A stretch of DNA of 64,000 bases from Snodgrassella gandavensis (GTDB lineage Bacteria > Pseudomonadota > Gammaproteobacteria > Burkholderiales > Neisseriaceae). How positions within the stretch are numbered: the stretch's first letter is position 1; every line of letters starts with the position of its first letter. The stretch lies in assembly GCF_914768025.1 (NCBI RefSeq), contig NZ_CAJZCE010000007.1, positions 52,908 through 116,907 of the forward strand. The letters run 5' to 3'. The notes under the pieces are model-generated. The model saw only the letters and a list, made by a program, of their open reading frames with translations. It was not told the origin of the DNA and searched no databases. The translations under genes and the position numbers were made by a program. Positions 1-11,592 of the stretch are shown here, one piece after another.

Positions 1-209
1 TCCCGCAACACCCGTTTCATGTAATTGCGCCGGTTGGCACGTCTGGCCACTTTTTTGGCAACTATCAGCCCCAGACGCGGGAAACCCAAAGCATTGCGTG
101 CCTGAAATACCTGAATCCAGGCACGGCTTTTTTGGCAACGTAACGCAAAAACGGATGAAAAATCATCCGTTTTTAATAGGCGATATTTTTTGCCAAAATG
201 ATAATCCAT
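1..209 (-). CDS. rnpA: Ribonuclease P protein component (partial, C-terminus outside window)
   Basis: This is the protein subunit of RNase P, which helps the RNA subunit mature tRNA 5' ends. Translating leftward from the ATG at 209 gives [20 protein letters not shown] and, further on, the family core: [21 protein letters not shown], with the RNR-like basic motif that contacts RNA. About 69 residues are visible, against a family length of about 110-120; the rest lies left of position 1. It follows rpmH by 8 bases on the same strand, the usual rpmH-rnpA pair, and is probably read from the rpmH promoter. Confidence 0.93.
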   Translation of the reverse strand, partial: MDYHFGKKYRLLKTDDFSSVFALRCQKSRAWIQVFQARNALGFPRLGLIVAKKVARRANRRNYMKRVLR

Positions 210-217
210 TCTTGTTC

Positions 218-352
218 TTACACAGCCAAACGTTTACGACCCTTGGCACGACGGGCAGCCAGTACAGCACGTCCGCCACGGGTTTTGCTGCGAACCAGAA
301 AGCCATGAGTGCGTTTGCGACGGGTAACGGATGGTTGATAAGTACGTTTCAT
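218..352 (-). CDS. rpmH: 50S ribosomal protein L34
   Basis: A 44-residue, very basic protein beginning [18 protein letters not shown] and ending GRKRLAV. This is the full length and signature of L34, a component of the large ribosomal subunit. It lies directly upstream of rnpA and diverges from dnaA, the conserved bacterial origin-region order. A good sigma-70 promoter sits just upstream on the same strand (389-417). Confidence 0.97.
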   Translation of the reverse strand: MKRTYQPSVTRRKRTHGFLVRSKTRGGRAVLAARRAKGRKRLAV

Positions 353-388
353 AATTTATTCCCGAATTAACTTTAAATAAAACGTGGC

Positions 389-417
389 ATTACACAACAA
401 GAACAGCACTTTGTCAA
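389..417 (-). promoter_or_regulatory. rpmH-rnpA promoter
   Basis: On the minus strand a perfect -35 TTGACA (417-412) is followed by a 17-base spacer and a -10 TGTAAT (394-389, 5 of 6 consensus). The rpmH start codon is about 37 bases further on. This is a sequence match only. Confidence 0.75.
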
Positions 418-474
418 TCAATATAATCTATAGCAAAGCTTTATAGCAACTGCTTTAACATAAAGTGCAAATCA

Positions 475-503
475 TGGTCAGAAGTGTGTTTATTGCGTAT
501 AAT
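475..503 (+). promoter_or_regulatory. Candidate dnaA promoter
   Basis: A perfect -10 TATAAT (498-503) lies 17 bases after TGGTCA (475-480), a 4-of-6 match to a -35. It would leave a leader of roughly 65 bases before dnaA. I found no convincing 9-mer DnaA boxes (TTATCCACA) in this intergenic region. Confidence 0.5.
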
Positions 504-574
504 TAGCATAATAGGCATTTTTTACTTCCAGCCTTTAGCCAGTTCCGATTGACAGACAAATTTAAGCTTCACGC

Positions 575-2203
575 ATGACCCTGACAGAATTTTGGCCACA
601 GTGCCTATTGCAATTAAAACAGAGCCTGCCCTCCCAGCAATACCAGATGTGGATTGCTCCGTTAACTGTAGGCGAGGAAAATGGCAATTGGGTAATTTTT
701 GCGCGTAATACCTTCACATTTAATCATATCCGCGAACGTTTCTGGCCATCTGTCGAAAGCGCCAGACAGGCCATTCTGCCCGATGGCAATACACCATTAA
801 TTCTGAAAATCGGTCAGGGACAATCCTTGCAGGCGGCCACACAAGCAGTGCCGCTAAGCATCGTAGCCAGCCCTACCCCTGCTGCGGTCACGGCACCGGC
901 TACAGCGGTGACAGAGAATCCGCCAGCAGCTAAACCAGAAACAGACGTAGCAACTCCTGAGGTAGCACCCAAAACACGGACAACACCAAAACGAACTGAA
1001 TCTGCTCAGGACATTATCGCCAAACGACTGCGGCACAGCCAGTCTAAAAGCGATAGTAGCCCTGCTGACAATGGCGAAAGCAGCAATATCAAAGCGGCCA
1101 AAGCAGAAAAGCCCGAAGCGGCTGCACCAGCAACCGCATCTGATTCAGCACATGAAAACAATAAAAAATCCCGCTATACCGAAACCAATCTGAATCCCGA
1201 GCACACTTTCGCCGCTCTGGTACAGGGTAAAGGTAACCGTCTGGCTCATGCTGCCGCCCTGTCTATTGCAGAAAATCCCGGCAACAGCATGTATAACCCG
1301 TTTTTCGTCTATGGCAGTACCGGTCTGGGTAAAACCCATCTGGTACAGGCCATTGGCAACCAGCTTTTTGCTACTGATGCCAAAGTAAAAATACGTTATA
1401 TTCATGCTGATGAATTTATCCGCGGCATTATGAATGCATTCCATGCCAAATCCTTTGATGCCATGCGCCAGCAATATCAGCAGGTAGACTTACTTATCAT
1501 GGATGATGTGCAGTTTATTGCCGGCAAAGACCGTACCATGGAAGAGTTTTTTTACGTCTATAACCATTTAATTGACGAAAAAAAACAGGTTATCCTTACC
1601 TGTGATACCCTGCCTACCCATATTGATGGCATGGATGACCGCCTGAAATCACGTTTTTCCTGGGGGCTGAGTCTGGAGCTCGAACCGCCAGAACTGGAAA
1701 TGCGTGTCGCTATTTTGCAGAAAAAAGCTGAGTTGGCACAAGTCAAACTAGAAGACGAAGCCGCATTTTTTATTGCCAAGCATATCCGCAGCAATGTGCG
1801 CGAGCTGGAAGGGGCATTCAAGCGCGTAGTCGCTCAAAGCCGTTTTGCCAGCCGTCCGATTGACGTGGGCTTGGCTACAGAAGCATTACAGGATATTCTG
1901 GCAGTCAATCACAAACCCATGACACTGGAACACATCCAGAACACTGTAGCCAAGTTTTATGGCATCACCATTAGTGACATGGTGGGCAAAAAACGTACCC
2001 GCACTCTGGCTCGTCCGCGCCAGATGGCTATGACATTAGCAAAAGAACTTACTCCACTTAGTTTACCCGCTATTGGTAGCGGATTTGGTGGCCGCGACCA
2101 CACAACGGTCATGCATGCGGTAAAAAGCATCTCCAAACTCCGGAAAGATGATGCCGAAACAACCAAAGCGTATGAAACCTTAATGATGATTTTGCGAGAT
2201 TAA
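575..2203 (+). CDS. dnaA: Chromosomal replication initiator DnaA
   Basis: DnaA binds origin DNA, opens it and loads the helicase. The 542-residue protein shows domain I at the N-terminus (LTEFWPQCLLQLKQ) and a long, Ala/Pro/Glu-rich domain II linker (about residues 95-205). The AAA+ domain follows, with Walker A GSTGLGKTHL, Walker B LLIMDDVQF and sensor motifs, and domain IV carries the DNA-binding signature GGRDHTTVMHA. The linker makes it longer than the E. coli protein (467), as is usual in Neisseriaceae. dnaN follows after 15 bases and is probably co-transcribed. The ATG start has only a weak ribosome-binding site. Confidence 0.97.
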   Translation: MTLTEFWPQCLLQLKQSLPSQQYQMWIAPLTVGEENGNWVIFARNTFTFNHIRERFWPSVESARQAILPDGNTPLILKIGQGQSLQAATQAVPLSIVASPTPAAVTAPATAVTENPPAAKPETDVATPEVAPKTRTTPKRTESAQDIIAKRLRHSQSKSDSSPADNGESSNIKAAKAEKPEAAAPATASDSAHENNKKSRYTETNLNPEHTFAALVQGKGNRLAHAAALSIAENPGNSMYNPFFVYGSTGLGKTHLVQAIGNQLFATDAKVKIRYIHADEFIRGIMNAFHAKSFDAMRQQYQQVDLLIMDDVQFIAGKDRTMEEFFYVYNHLIDEKKQVILTCDTLPTHIDGMDDRLKSRFSWGLSLELEPPELEMRVAILQKKAELAQVKLEDEAAFFIAKHIRSNVRELEGAFKRVVAQSRFASRPIDVGLATEALQDILAVNHKPMTLEHIQNTVAKFYGITISDMVGKKRTRTLARPRQMAMTLAKELTPLSLPAIGSGFGGRDHTTVMHAVKSISKLRKDDAETTKAYETLMMILRD

Positions 2204-2218
2204 ACCAAGGAACAGAAT

Positions 2219-3322
2219 ATGCTGATTTTACAAGCAGAACGCGACAGTTTGCTCAAACCGCTGCAAGCCGTAACCGGTATTGTCGAACGTCGTCACACCT
2301 TACCGATACTGTCTAATGTATTGCTGGAAAACCATCAGGGGCAAATCAAAATTCTGGCCACCGATCTGGAAATTCAGATTGATACCGTAGGGCCAAAAAG
2401 TGAAGCAGAAGATTTTCGCATCACCACCAATGCCAAAAAACTGCAAGACATCCTGCGCGCCCTGCCTGCTGGTGCCATGGTGTCACTAGACTGGAACAAC
2501 AACCGTCTGGTGCTGAAAGCCGGTAAAAGCCGTTTTAATCTGCAAACCCTGCCAGCAGAAGACTTCCCGCTGATGAGCGTTGGCGAAAATGTCGATGCCA
2601 CCTTTACCCTGCCACAGGAAATGTTCCGCGAAATGCTGTCACAGGTACAGTACAGCATGGCTATTCAGGATATCCGTTATTACCTCAATGGCCTGCTGAT
2701 GCAAACCGAAGGTAATCAGCTACGTCTGGTGGCTACCGACGGGCACCGTCTGGCCTATGCTGCCTGCAATATTGAAGCAGATTTGCCCAAAGCCGAAGTG
2801 ATTCTGCCCCGCAAAACCGTACTGGAGCTGTTTAAACTGCTCACCTTCCCCGAACAGCCGATAACCATTGAACTCCTGAATAATCAGGTGCGTTTCCGCT
2901 GCAATGACACCATTATCGTTTCCAAAGTGGTAGATGGTAAATTCCCCGACTACAACCGTGTTATTCCACTGGATAATGATAAAATCTTTCTGGCCAATCG
3001 TACCGAGCTGCTGGGCGCACTGGAACGGGCAGCCATTCTGGCCAACGAAAAATTCCGCGGAGCCCGCCTGCAAATCCAGCCCGGCCTGCTCAGTGTTACC
3101 TGTAACAACAATGAACAGGAAGAAGCACGCGAAGAACTGGAAATTGCCTATCAGGGCGATACACTGGAAGTGGGATTTAACATCAACTATCTGATGGATG
3201 TATTGCGCAATGTACATGCGGAAGACTTGCAGCTAGCTTTTGGCGATGCAAACCGCTCCACCCTGTTTACCATCCCCAACAATCCCAATTTCAAATATAT
3301 TGTCATGCCAATGCGTATTTAA
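2219..3322 (+). CDS. dnaN: DNA polymerase III beta sliding clamp
   Basis: A 367-residue protein, the normal length for the ring-shaped clamp that tethers DNA polymerase III to its template. Family sequences are visible throughout: ERRHTLPILSNVLLE near the N-terminus, RYYLNGLLMQTEGN and VATDGHRLA in the middle, and the C-terminal hydrophobic-cleft ending YIVMPMRI. A ribosome-binding site (CAAGGAACAG) precedes the ATG. It is the second gene of the dnaA-dnaN pair. A long inverted repeat 25 bases after the stop may end the transcript. Confidence 0.97.
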   Translation: MLILQAERDSLLKPLQAVTGIVERRHTLPILSNVLLENHQGQIKILATDLEIQIDTVGPKSEAEDFRITTNAKKLQDILRALPAGAMVSLDWNNNRLVLKAGKSRFNLQTLPAEDFPLMSVGENVDATFTLPQEMFREMLSQVQYSMAIQDIRYYLNGLLMQTEGNQLRLVATDGHRLAYAACNIEADLPKAEVILPRKTVLELFKLLTFPEQPITIELLNNQVRFRCNDTIIVSKVVDGKFPDYNRVIPLDNDKIFLANRTELLGALERAAILANEKFRGARLQIQPGLLSVTCNNNEQEEAREELEIAYQGDTLEVGFNINYLMDVLRNVHAEDLQLAFGDANRSTLFTIPNNPNFKYIVMPMRI

Positions 3323-3346
3323 GCGTTATTCATACAATCACTTAGC

Positions 3347-3402
3347 TACGGCCGTAAACCAGCCTGCTGTTTTCATAACAGCCCAGACTGGTGTACGGCC
3401 GT
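3347..3402. terminator. Long inverted repeat after dnaN
   Basis: Nested inverted repeat: outer arms ACGGCCGT / ACGGCCGT, then ACCAG / CTGGT, then GCTGTT / AACAGC around a 5-base loop. The TTTATTATTT after it makes a terminator for dnaN plausible, although the arms are interrupted by small bulges. Confidence 0.6.
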
Positions 3403-3475
3403 TTATTATTTACATTCAGTATTATTACCCATAAAGAAAAATCAGCCAAAACATCACGTTAAATATAACAACTGG

Positions 3476-3504
3476 CTGAAAAAAAGCTGGTTTTCTGTTA
3501 TAAT
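3476..3504 (+). promoter_or_regulatory. gyrB promoter (extended -10)
   Basis: A perfect TATAAT (3499-3504) is preceded by TG at the extended -10 position (TGTTATAAT). A weak -35 CTGAAA lies 17 bases upstream. The leader to the gyrB start would be about 125 bases. Confidence 0.65.
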
Positions 3505-3628
3505 ATTCTTTTGGTCAATTGCCCTGAAACAGGCCTGTGAATACTGGCAAACCGGAAGTATGTTTATCATCATATCACGGCTACAGGCACACTTTTTAAC
3601 GGCATGACCGCTGCCCCAGATTTAGTAA

Positions 3629-6028
<2,400 letters not shown>

Positions 6029-6045
6029 ATATCCTGATCACACCC

Positions 6046-6072
6046 AAAAGGATGGCATAGCCATCCTTTTTT
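6046..6072. terminator. gyrB terminator
   Basis: Perfect hairpin AAGGATGGC-ATA-GCCATCCTT followed by a T run; the A run on the other side makes it potentially bidirectional. Confidence 0.9.
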
Positions 6073-6208
6073 GTTCATTATGGGAGCTCGCTATAATCAA
6101 TGTATAGATTTATCCATTGAGACAATAAATAAAATTACATCTTATGGTGATTTTATTGTTAAATTCTGGCCAAGATTTGTGCGGATACTAACATGAAAAA
6201 AAATTAAT

Positions 6209-6484
6209 ATGGTTATATACCCTATAATTTATATGATAGGACTTTTAATATTATTGTGTACTTCTAATAATCAATATGAATGGATGCAGGAAATGGATAG
6301 TACGATAGTTCAATTGCCAGAAGATAGCTCTGCAAATACGGCGATTGGAATGACTATTTTAACTTTAATATTAATTATTATGCAGATAGTTCGTTTCAAA
6401 TTCGCCAGAAGCCATCTTGAAAAAAGCACTGTAATTATATTGGCATTGATTGCAATCATTGTATGGGCGCTTAAATTTAGTTAA
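6209..6484 (+). CDS. Small membrane protein, unknown function
   Basis: A 91-residue ORF with three hydrophobic segments: about 5-17 (PIIYMIGLLILLC), 47-62 (GMTILTLILIIMQIV) and 74-90. No family is recognised. There is no good ribosome-binding site before this ATG. Just upstream (6193) is another ATG followed by eight A residues and an early stop. With seven A residues that ATG would run in frame into this ORF, adding MKKIN. Either the real protein starts at 6209, or the gene is frameshifted or phase-variable at the A run. Base composition is AT-rich like the surrounding island. Confidence 0.45.
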   Translation: MVIYPIIYMIGLLILLCTSNNQYEWMQEMDSTIVQLPEDSSANTAIGMTILTLILIIMQIVRFKFARSHLEKSTVIILALIAIIVWALKFS

Positions 6485-7330
6485 TAATTAATTTTATTCC
6501 ATGTAAATTTTCCATACTGAATCTTACTTTAAGATAAATATAGATAGTTCTGCTTAACGACTTTTTCAACAAACAGCTTGCTCCACCGGCACAGAATAAT
6601 CGACTGCACAGCTATTACTACTCAAAAAAAATAACGCCAATTCTTATAACAAAATACTCATACCTATTTTGATAAAGCAATTATAAAAAAGTTATCGGCA
6701 CTTATTAAGTAAAGTGCTATCCAACAATCCATTTTATGCATAACAATTATCAAAATCTATGGCGCTTGAAATCATTAAATATAATAAATAAGTATCATCG
6801 TAAAATATTAGGCATTGGCATTACAAGCAGATGCCCCGTAGGTAGAATAACTTTGTTATCAGGACAAGCTGGCTGACTATGCTGTAGCTACCAGTAAACA
6901 GACAGGTGAATAATGAAGCAGAATTGACTGGAAGAACATTTACTAACTAAACAAAATCACATGGTATAAGCACAGACTATATTCAATCGCACAGCATATC
7001 CAAACGGGTATATTGCATAATTGTCTGTATCCAACAAAACTACTGAATTGATATCTTTTTCATAATCAGGTACCGGCAAGAAAAATAAGCCAAGCATGGC
7101 TGACGATTGATAACACCGTCCACCCATCAAGCAGCAAACAATATCAAGCCGATCGAATATCAAACATTGACACAGACAACGTAATTTTCTACGTGCGTTT
7201 TATACTGAGGACGGAATATTGACCATTTCATTACGATTGCATGCAAGCAGACTAAACAAGCCTGAATTAATCAGTTTTTCTCAGGAAGAGGAAACCTTAA
7301 TTCCCATTTCCTCTTCCTGATAGTTAACAA
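6485..7330. other. AT-rich gene-free stretch
   Basis: About 850 bases between the small membrane protein and hsdR. No ORF with recognisable content is visible on either strand; a short 68-codon minus-strand ORF (6957-7163) has no family features. Apart from the hairpin at 7281-7320 it looks like decayed DNA. Confidence 0.5.
7281..7320 (-). terminator. Hairpin after hsdR
   Basis: Perfect 14-base arms (TCAGGAAGAGGAAA / TTTCCTCTTCCTGA) around a 12-base loop, 10 bases beyond the hsdR stop. No T run follows on the minus strand, so termination would be non-canonical. Confidence 0.55.
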
Positions 7331-10300
7331 TTAAATTTCACCACCTATGCCCTTAAACTTCTCAACCAAGTCAGCAATCTTTTTGAACACCTTTTGTTTT
7401 TTGGGTAAATATTGCGGATTAAGCGGGCTCATTTTGGGCAAGACTTCGTTCAGCTCCGTGCCGTTGTCAGTAGCATATTCACGCTTTAATGAGGATGCAA
7501 TATAACGTTTAGCAGCAGCTTCATTTAAATTTTCATCACCAATTAATGCCTTAACCTCGGCTTGTTGCTGCTGTTGGGCATACTGATAAAAGGCATCAAT
7601 CATACCGGCTTTATCAGCAATAGCATTTAAATCGGTATGTTGAATAAATTCAATAACCAATTCCTCCTTGGCACGATAGCCTAAACTGGCGCGGATTAAG
7701 CGCTGTGCATCTTCAACAATGACTTGTTTATTCTTATCTTGCTTGTTCTGCTCAAAAATTAATTCCAGAATATAATCCAAATTGATTTCTTGCGATTTTA
7801 ATAAATCCACTTCAAAAACCACATCATCCCAATCAATGGTTAGCTGCTCCTGTTTTTCAGCGGCTTGTTGTCTATACAGCCAGTCACGAATATCATGGTA
7901 AGTTGAACGGTAATTCTGGATCGCTCTTTCTGTTGGCATCTTAATCTTTTGCATCCGTTCAAAAGCTTCATCTGAAACATAATACTGCGCTTTAAACTGT
8001 TCAACCGCCTGTTTATCTGTTGTATCCAGCTGTTGCAATGCCTTTAAAGCGATATGTTCATCATAATTCTGTAATGCATTATCGGCACGTAAATACTGGC
8101 CAAATAATTTAACAAACGCTTTTTTATCTTTTTCAGTAGTAATCTGATCCAGATGGGGAAAACGTTGCTGTAGCTCAGCCACAAGAGCTAAATATCCGCT
8201 ATGGATTTCACCGGAAACCTCATCGGTGTAACCCTGCATATGTTCCTCATAACTTTTTTCTAATACCACATTCTGAGTGTTTTTTTGACCAAATAGTTTG
8301 ATGGCGTCAATGGTGGCTGGTTCTAAATCACGAAATGCCACAATATTACCGCAGACTTTGGTGTCATCATAGATGCGATTGGTGCGTGAAAAAGCTTGGA
8401 TTAAGCCATGAAAACGTAAGTTTTTATCGACAAATAGCGTATTGAGGGTTGGCGCATCAAAGCCGGTTAGAAACATACCCACGACGATTAATAAATCAAT
8501 TTCCTGCTTTTTAACGCGCAAAGATAAATCACGGTAATAATTCTGAAATTGCCCGCTGCTGACATCATAGTTAGATTTAAACATTTGATTGTAATCATCA
8601 ATCGCAGAGGCTAAAAACTCTTTGGCACTTTGATTCAACGCATTGGTTTCAAAGCTTTCATCAGCAATAGCACCAGCGGGGTCTTGTTGCTCATTAGCCG
8701 CAAAGGAAAAGATAGTAGCAATTTTCAATGGTTTACTGGATGTTTCTTGCAGCTTTTTTAACGACTCATAATACAGCTTTGCCGCGTCCACACTGCTCAC
8801 GGCAAACATAGCATTAAAGCCTTTGCCGTTGCCATTTGAACGATGCGTTTTTTGTTTAAAACATTTTAGGATATATTGGCTGATTTGTTCAATCCGTTTG
8901 GGATGCAGTAATGCTTGCTTATTTTCGGCGGCACTAAGTTTGTCCAGATTTTGCTCACATTCAATCGCTTTAAAATGCGGGCGTACATCATTGTAGTCGA
9001 CTTTAAATTTAAGTACTTTTTTATCGCGAATAGCGTCGGTAATCAAATAGCTATGCAACTCACGCCCGAACACCGTAGCGGTGGTTTGTTCGCCAAACGC
9101 ATTAGCGTCCAGAATTGGCGTGCCGGTGAAACCGAATTGATAGTATTTTTTAAACTTTTTCTTAATATTTTTTTGTGCTTCACCAAATTGTGAGCGATGT
9201 GCTTCATCAAAAATAAACACGACCTGTTTATTATAGATTGCTAAATCATCCTTAGCTTTTATCAGATTATTGAGTTTTTGAATGGTGGTGACAATAATTT
9301 TATTATCCTGTTTTTCAATATTGCGCTCCAGTCCGGCAGTACTATCGGAACCATTGACACTGTCTTTTGAGAATTTCTGATATTCTTTCATGGTTTGATA
9401 ATCCAGATCCTTACGATCCACCACAAAAAACACTTTATCAATAAATTCCAGATCGGTGGCCAGACGCGCTGCTTTAAAGCTGGTGAGGGTTTTTCCTGAT
9501 CCGGTGGTGTGCCAGATAAAGCCCCCACTATGTGGGCTACTCCAGTTTTTGGCCTGATAAGCACTGATAATCTGCCATAAAATCCGCTCGGTTGCGGCAA
9601 TCTGGTAAGGGCGCATAATCAATAAAGTATCATTGATATCCAGAACGGAGTAAGTGATTAAAACACTTAACAGCACACGACTGGCAAAAAAGGTGGCGGT
9701 AAAATCTTTTAAGTCGTTAATCGGTTCGTTTTCAACATTCGCCCAGTTTATGGTGAAATCAAAACTGGTTTTATCCCGCTTGGTGGTATTGGCAAAATAC
9801 CGGGTATCGGTACCGTTTGAAATCACAAATAACTGTAGATATTTAAACAGGGAATTGTCATGATTAAAACTCTCTTTACTGTAGCGATGAACCTGGCCAA
9901 ACGCCTTACGAATGGCAAGGCCACGTTTTTTAAGCTCCACCTGCACCAAAGGCAGACCATTAACTAAGATGGTAACATCGTAGCGATTAGCATAACTACC
10001 AGTTTGCTGAAACTGGCGAATCACCTGTAATTTATTGTTGCTGAGGTTTTTTTTATCGAGCAGATAAATATTCTGAATATGCCCATCATCAAACACAAAA
10101 TCGTAGATATGATTATGGTGAATTTTACGACTTTTATCGACCATCGATTCATTCGGTTTATCCAGATACTCTAATACAAATCGCTGCCATTCCTCATCGC
10201 TAAACTGCATATTATTGAGCGTTTGCAACTGCACCCGAATATTGGCCAACAATTTCTGCTGATTATTCAGCTCAGGCAGATATTCATAACCTTGACGGCA

Positions 10301-10432
10301 TAAATCCCGAATCAATTCGTTTTCTAATTCATTTTCCGTTTGATATCCAGCCGCCGGCTCTTCAAGCTTGGTGTAGTTATCTAAAATAATATAGTGATCG
10401 GTTTCGGCAATCGGGGTTGTGTAATTGACCAT
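7331..10432 (-). CDS. hsdR: Type I restriction enzyme, R (translocase/nuclease) subunit
   Basis: HsdR uses ATP to pull in DNA and cuts it at a distance when the HsdM2S core finds an unmethylated site. The 1033-residue protein has an N-terminal PD-(D/E)xK nuclease core (D152 in [10 protein letters not shown]166-L-K168 in QVELKK). The SF2 helicase motifs follow: Walker A TTGSGKT (to about 315), DEAH (409-412), FTGTP, and a [11 protein letters not shown] / QAFSRTNR motif VI region. The tail is C-terminal and helical. Length is normal for the family and the frame is open. It is the last gene of the hsdM-(66 aa)-hsdS-prrC-hsdR run, 12 bases after prrC. Confidence 0.96.
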   Translation of the reverse strand: MVNYTTPIAETDHYIILDNYTKLEEPAAGYQTENELENELIRDLCRQGYEYLPELNNQQKLLANIRVQLQTLNNMQFSDEEWQRFVLEYLDKPNESMVDKSRKIHHNHIYDFVFDDGHIQNIYLLDKKNLSNNKLQVIRQFQQTGSYANRYDVTILVNGLPLVQVELKKRGLAIRKAFGQVHRYSKESFNHDNSLFKYLQLFVISNGTDTRYFANTTKRDKTSFDFTINWANVENEPINDLKDFTATFFASRVLLSVLITYSVLDINDTLLIMRPYQIAATERILWQIISAYQAKNWSSPHSGGFIWHTTGSGKTLTSFKAARLATDLEFIDKVFFVVDRKDLDYQTMKEYQKFSKDSVNGSDSTAGLERNIEKQDNKIIVTTIQKLNNLIKAKDDLAIYNKQVVFIFDEAHRSQFGEAQKNIKKKFKKYYQFGFTGTPILDANAFGEQTTATVFGRELHSYLITDAIRDKKVLKFKVDYNDVRPHFKAIECEQNLDKLSAAENKQALLHPKRIEQISQYILKCFKQKTHRSNGNGKGFNAMFAVSSVDAAKLYYESLKKLQETSSKPLKIATIFSFAANEQQDPAGAIADESFETNALNQSAKEFLASAIDDYNQMFKSNYDVSSGQFQNYYRDLSLRVKKQEIDLLIVVGMFLTGFDAPTLNTLFVDKNLRFHGLIQAFSRTNRIYDDTKVCGNIVAFRDLEPATIDAIKLFGQKNTQNVVLEKSYEEHMQGYTDEVSGEIHSGYLALVAELQQRFPHLDQITTEKDKKAFVKLFGQYLRADNALQNYDEHIALKALQQLDTTDKQAVEQFKAQYYVSDEAFERMQKIKMPTERAIQNYRSTYHDIRDWLYRQQAAEKQEQLTIDWDDVVFEVDLLKSQEINLDYILELIFEQNKQDKNKQVIVEDAQRLIRASLGYRAKEELVIEFIQHTDLNAIADKAGMIDAFYQYAQQQQQAEVKALIGDENLNEAAAKRYIASSLKREYATDNGTELNEVLPKMSPLNPQYLPKKQKVFKKIADLVEKFKGIGGEI

Positions 10433-10444
10433 CGTCCACTCCTG

Positions 10445-11575
10445 CTAGTTAAAATTGTAATTTTCGAGTAAATGATTCAGTAAAAAGGCAACAATTTGTT
10501 TTTCAGGCTCAGAAGGCTCGGGCACCATTTCATTGGATAAGGTTGAATGACTGGTAAAATTGATTATGCGGGTTAAGTATACGTCTCTATCATCAGGCAG
10601 CAAGTCTGACCAATGCCGATAGCCTAAAAAACAGGCGGTTTTTTCATACAGGTTACGTAATAGGGTAAAATGATATTTTTCAATTTTATTTTCTTTAATC
10701 GCTTCTTGCAGCAACTGTTTTAAATACAGATGATAGGAAAAGCTGTGATTTGAATCGCCTTGTTTGTTTTCTAGTTCAAAATAGCCATCTGCTAATCGTC
10801 TTAGAATATAACCGTTTGGCAACTTCAATTCATTATAAAGTACATTATAAAACAGTGAATTATGGGTAGTGATAATAAATTTAATATCAGATTCATTGGA
10901 TTTGATTAATTGTGCAATATCCGCCGCCAACTGAATCAGATGATTCTCATCTAATGAGCTTACCGGATCATCAATAAAAATATAGCGTAATTGGTCAAAC
11001 TCATTAGTAGAACGCTCGCTTTTTTCCGCAATATTGCGCTCGGCAATCACCAAACTAATCAAGGTGAAAAAAATACTCCAAATTAAATTATTTTCTTCCC
11101 CTTTGGAGATTTTAATATTATCGATACGCTGATCATTACCCGCTGCGAGCGAGAAAGTAATAGCGGAAAAATCCTCATTGAAATGCGGCGTCAGGTTGTG
11201 CTGGGTATAAGCTTGGAAGTATCTGGCCACATTTTGCTCCTGCCCTTGCTCTTTCAAAATCCAATCCGTAAATGAATTGGGTTGTATGCTTAGCTGATGC
11301 TCGCCTTGCTGATATTGATTGTTATTCCAGACAAATAAATCCTCAGTAAATGCGTTATAGTAAAGAATCTTATGCCGTGTTAAGGCGCTACTGTCTCCTT
11401 TATCCGTTTTATCCTGCTGCGATACAATAAACTCTTTAAACGCTTGCGATAAACGTGTTTTACCAGTGCCATTAAAAGCATAAATCAATTGAGTTTTTAG
11501 GGCTTTCTGTTTTTTTTGAGCGTTTTGGGCGTTTCTATCAATCTGCTCAGCAATATTTATCAGTGTATTATTCAT
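10445..11575 (-). CDS. prrC: PrrC-type anticodon nuclease
   Basis: A 376-residue protein with an ABC-like ATPase half: Walker A FNGTGKT (34-40), a KGEENN signature-like segment, Walker B YIFIDDPVSSLDE and the switch TTHNS. A short C-terminal domain follows. In E. coli PrrC the nuclease residues are Arg320, Glu324 and His356. Here R307, E311 (RNLYE) and H343 (FTSH) reproduce exactly that +4/+36 spacing. PrrC is normally held silent by the restriction enzyme and cuts tRNA-Lys in the anticodon loop when a phage inhibits it. The position between hsdS and hsdR is the same as in the E. coli prr locus. No zinc-hook coiled coil is present, which argues against RloC. The target tRNA is inferred from the family only. 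Confidence 0.88.
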   Translation of the reverse strand: MNNTLINIAEQIDRNAQNAQKKQKALKTQLIYAFNGTGKTRLSQAFKEFIVSQQDKTDKGDSSALTRHKILYYNAFTEDLFVWNNNQYQQGEHQLSIQPNSFTDWILKEQGQEQNVARYFQAYTQHNLTPHFNEDFSAITFSLAAGNDQRIDNIKISKGEENNLIWSIFFTLISLVIAERNIAEKSERSTNEFDQLRYIFIDDPVSSLDENHLIQLAADIAQLIKSNESDIKFIITTHNSLFYNVLYNELKLPNGYILRRLADGYFELENKQGDSNHSFSYHLYLKQLLQEAIKENKIEKYHFTLLRNLYEKTACFLGYRHWSDLLPDDRDVYLTRIINFTSHSTLSNEMVPEPSEPEKQIVAFLLNHLLENYNFN

Positions 11576-11592
11576 ATTCTGATTGTCTTGTC

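Noticed and set aside
98..370. Plus-strand ORF of 90 codons
   Set aside because: It is the complement of rnpA and rpmH, which have clear protein signatures on the minus strand.
6957..7163. 68-codon minus-strand ORF in the AT-rich island flank
   Set aside because: No ribosome-binding site or family similarity, and it lies in decayed-looking DNA.
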